This document shows, piece by piece, positions 33,692-35,854 of a stretch of 35,854 nucleotides of DNA. Every line of letters starts with the position of its first letter. Positions within the stretch are counted from its first letter, which is position 1. The position numbers and the translations under genes were made by a program. The notes under the pieces are model-generated. The model saw nothing but the letters and a program-made list of their open reading frames with translations. It was not told the DNA's origin and made no database searches. Source of the DNA: Saprospiraceae bacterium (lineage in GTDB: Bacteria; Bacteroidota; Bacteroidia; Chitinophagales; Saprospiraceae); NCBI GenBank assembly GCA_021739645.1, contig JAIPBL010000064.1, positions 1-35,854 of the forward strand, written 5' to 3'.

Positions 33692-35635
33692 TCATCTTGG
33701 TTTCTTTGATGTTTCTTTCATTCGATTTAGAAAATCAGAGTGTTGTTCTATAAAATATCTTTCACTTGGAATATCAACAACATCAAGTGCTAAATTTAAA
33801 TCTCTTTCTGCCTCTCCTAACAACTCCCTGCACATTTCCCATGCTCTTGCTTTAGTCTTTTGGGAGCTATTCCAATCTTTTCCTGTATTAATGCATTTCT
33901 TTGCTAAGTCCATTTTCGAGGTTGCTCTTTTTTCTAAAAGAGTAGGATTATTGGCTAATTTAGGATACTTATTCATTGCTTCGCTAATAAATTTAATCAC
34001 TTCATCAGGAGTACCTAATTTTTTTAAACTTATCGCTGCTTTTACGATTTGTCCCTCTTCTAACCGACCAGACAAGGCAATATCTAAAGTTCTATTAGAA
34101 AATTCTTGAATTGCTTTATCCTTTTTTTCAAGCGACAAAGCCTCGGATATGTTTAATAGAGTATTTGAATTGATTGCATATAGGTCAATTTTATTTTTAG
34201 TTAAGAAAGAATATAGCACTTTAGCTTCTTTAAGTTTTGTAACAACTTCTACCAATAAATCTAAAGCTCTAAAATTATAAGGGTCTTTTTCGAGTAGAAT
34301 TATTAGTTTGCTTTCCGCTTCTTGATAATTTTCAAGAATGATTCTATCTTGAATTTCTTGGAGTTCTCGAATTATTTGATGTCTTGGATGAGCAGGAAGA
34401 ATACAAGTAACACTTTCCGTTTCTAATTCAAAGATAGGGTCTGGACATCCTTCCTCTTTCATTGTTCTTATGATTGTGGGAATACCTTGTCCTTCAGACT
34501 GTGCCAATTGAATTTTATTAAATAAATATGCAAAACTTTGGTTTCTCCATTTCGGGCTTGATTTACCTTCTTTAAACTTTTCTTTATTGACAGCCCAATG
34601 TAAAGCGCCAGGTGAACGCACCTCTATCCTATCCGCAAAAACTGTTATTCTATTAGGTTCTGCAATTTCATAATCTCTATGCACTATTGCATTGATAACA
34701 GCCTCTTGGAGTGCTCTTATAGGGTATTTTACCTGATTAGGTTTATCGTTTAGCTTATCAAAAGCAACATAAGCTTCAGCATTTAACAACTCAATTGATT
34801 TCTTAGCTTGTTCTATTAATGTTCCAGTAAGCAGGTGTCTTTCAGCTGTAGGTTCGCTTCTATCTTTTCCTCTGTAAATTGACAGAATGGTATATGATTC
34901 TGGGTAAAAGCGTGTTATACTGGTCTTTTTGCCAAATATTAACAATGTGAAATTTTTAGGCTTCAAACTATTATCTAATCCAACTCTATCAAATAGAGGA
35001 GGCACAAATTCTGCAATCTGTTCTTTTTCAGAAAAATAATCTTCAAGGGATTTATCAGGAGAAAGGAGTCCCATTTCCTGCATATAGTCTCTAAAAATCA
35101 AAACATCTATATCTGCTTCGGAGGCTCGTGTATTTATCCTTTTATCGAAATATTCAATATTTTGCTTTTTAATTAATAGTTGGGTGAGAATTCCATTTCT
35201 CGCTTCTTTAGTATCACTTGCAATTCTAACATAATACAAAGATTTTTCTCCGTCTCTATATGTATGTGCATCAGGACTTGCAATTATTGTGAATACCAAT
35301 ATCCGTGTTGAGGCATCCTCTGGATTTTCTAATTCTGTAACTAACGGATTTATTGACGGGCTTACGTTATCTCTACATTGTTGTGTTACCTTACCTGTGA
35401 TTTCTTTGACTTTATCTGCTGTCAAGCCTGTATAAAATACCTTAGGAAAACCATGTTCATCTTTTCCTTCTTTTGCACCGCATATAACATACCCACCTCC
35501 CACATTTGCAATGTCATTAGCAAAAGCTGAGATAGTTCTTACTATACTTTTAACTACATCTTTATCATCACCATTTTCTTTCCACTCAACTCTTTCACTT
35601 TCCCTAACTGATAATTCTTTTAAATCTATATTCAT
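33692..35635 (-). CDS. AlbA_2 (Schlafen-like) protein with HATPase_c_4-type domain and helical C-terminus
   Basis: The 647-residue protein opens with an AlbA_2/Schlafen-type domain (about residues 10-150: ESERVEWKEN, ISAFANDIANVGGGYVICGA, YYVRIASDTKEARNG). The middle (about 290-415) matches the GHKL-like domain found behind AlbA_2 in the RecG-like/transcriptional-regulator group: PIRALQEAVINAIVHRDYE, ITVFADRIEVRSPGALHW, QSEGQGIPTIIRTMKEEGC. The last 230 residues are helical, TPR-like, and unassigned. Base composition is clearly more AT-rich than the rest of the window and codon choice favours A/T, suggesting horizontal transfer. Such proteins occur in defence islands and as regulators; the role here is not known. 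Confidence 0.85.
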   Translation of the reverse strand: MNIDLKELSVRESERVEWKENGDDKDVVKSIVRTISAFANDIANVGGGYVICGAKEGKDEHGFPKVFYTGLTADKVKEITGKVTQQCRDNVSPSINPLVTELENPEDASTRILVFTIIASPDAHTYRDGEKSLYYVRIASDTKEARNGILTQLLIKKQNIEYFDKRINTRASEADIDVLIFRDYMQEMGLLSPDKSLEDYFSEKEQIAEFVPPLFDRVGLDNSLKPKNFTLLIFGKKTSITRFYPESYTILSIYRGKDRSEPTAERHLLTGTLIEQAKKSIELLNAEAYVAFDKLNDKPNQVKYPIRALQEAVINAIVHRDYEIAEPNRITVFADRIEVRSPGALHWAVNKEKFKEGKSSPKWRNQSFAYLFNKIQLAQSEGQGIPTIIRTMKEEGCPDPIFELETESVTCILPAHPRHQIIRELQEIQDRIILENYQEAESKLIILLEKDPYNFRALDLLVEVVTKLKEAKVLYSFLTKNKIDLYAINSNTLLNISEALSLEKKDKAIQEFSNRTLDIALSGRLEEGQIVKAAISLKKLGTPDEVIKFISEAMNKYPKLANNPTLLEKRATSKMDLAKKCINTGKDWNSSQKTKARAWEMCRELLGEAERDLNLALDVVDIPSERYFIEQHSDFLNRMKETSKKPR

Positions 35636-35675
35636 TTAATTATTTTTCATTTTATTTTGAAGTGATATTGTATGG

Positions 35676-35683
35676 CAAAGTTA
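35676..35683 (-). promoter_or_regulatory. Candidate -7 element for the AlbA_2 gene
   Basis: The minus strand reads TAACTTTG, an exact TAnnTTTG match, 41 bases upstream of the start codon at 35635. Confidence 0.45.
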
Positions 35684-35723
35684 CAGATTTTCAATTTATG
35701 TGTTATCCTTTTTTTGTAATTGA

Positions 35724-35854
35724 TTAGCGATGTTGCGCCTCGTAAGCGGGCATATTTCCTGTTCGCATAACATAAGCCAATCCGTCAAGAATATCATGCC
35801 CCCTCTTTCGCAGGGTCTTGATGACACTCATAAATGCGGCACGGGCATCAGCCC
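35724..35854 (-). CDS. C-terminal fragment at the window edge, possibly a transposase
   Basis: On the minus strand a frame enters from the right edge and stops at 35724-35726. It encodes 42 residues containing ADARAAFMSVIKTLRKRGHD and AYVMRTGNMPAYEAQHR. The first part recalls the extreme C-terminus of IS66-type transposases, where a helix of this kind ends the protein, but the match is by eye only. Its GC content is higher than the adjoining AT-rich gene. Confidence 0.35.
   Translation of the reverse strand, partial: ADARAAFMSVIKTLRKRGHDILDGLAYVMRTGNMPAYEAQHR

Noticed and set aside
33648-34109. A 153-residue plus-strand frame opposite the AlbA_2 gene
   Set aside because: Antisense to the helical C-terminus of that gene, with no domain; low-complexity shadow frame.

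Overview
The window reads as a chromosomal segment of a Bacteroidota bacterium, most likely from the Saprospiria (Lewinella/Haliscomenobacter-like). Four loci encode proteins ending in type IX secretion (T9SS) sorting tails with a YPNP or NQPNPF motif. There is a hybrid two-component regulator (HTCS) of the Bacteroidota kind, a TonB-dependent receptor of the outer-membrane beta-barrel type, and several start-proximal matches to the Bacteroidota -7 promoter element TAnnTTTG. Identifications rest on reading motifs and domain order; no database search was possible.

Layout. 1-78: tail of an unknown gene and its terminator. 848-4633: a giant secreted adhesin-like protein with HYR-like repeats, a dockerin-like segment, a cohesin-like domain and a T9SS tail. 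4914-12018, all minus strand: a small membrane protein, a TonB-dependent receptor, a seven-helix membrane protein, an exported intradiol dioxygenase, and a secreted protein with five near-identical 73-residue repeats plus a phospholipase A2-like domain. 12217-16266: the HTCS regulator. 16520-19500, plus strand: a tight five-gene operon of ECF sigma factor, small membrane protein (candidate anti-sigma), Spy/CpxP-like periplasmic protein, MbnP-like protein and MbnH/MauG-like di-haem protein. 19601-24792: hexuronate operon of SDR fructuronate reductase, glucuronate isomerase and a complete TRAP transporter. 24883-31126: CotH/lamin-tail secreted protein, BamA, and a thioredoxin-like protein with an EF-hand pair. 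31366-33597: a frameshifted DUF1566 gene and a sulfatase gene reduced to its two ends. 33692-35854: an AT-rich AlbA_2/HATPase gene and a cut-off reading frame at the edge.

How the genes work together. The ECF operon looks like a self-contained envelope response: sigma factor, membrane-bound partner, periplasmic sensor-like protein, and an MbnP/MbnH pair in which the di-haem enzyme would modify a tryptophan of its partner to create a copper site. The uronate operon would import a hexuronate by TRAP transport, isomerise it, and reduce it to mannonate; mannonate dehydratase is not in the window.

The most unusual layer is non-coding. Several palindromic repeat families occur: a nested palindrome with two copies (178-330 and 5419-5640); a hairpin family placed three times inside the uronate/TRAP operon, where it supplies the dctP stop codon and the dctQ C-terminus; a short motif seen upstream of five plus-strand genes; and a perfect 33-bp palindrome inside the HTCS coding sequence. 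No CRISPR array, tRNA or rRNA was seen.
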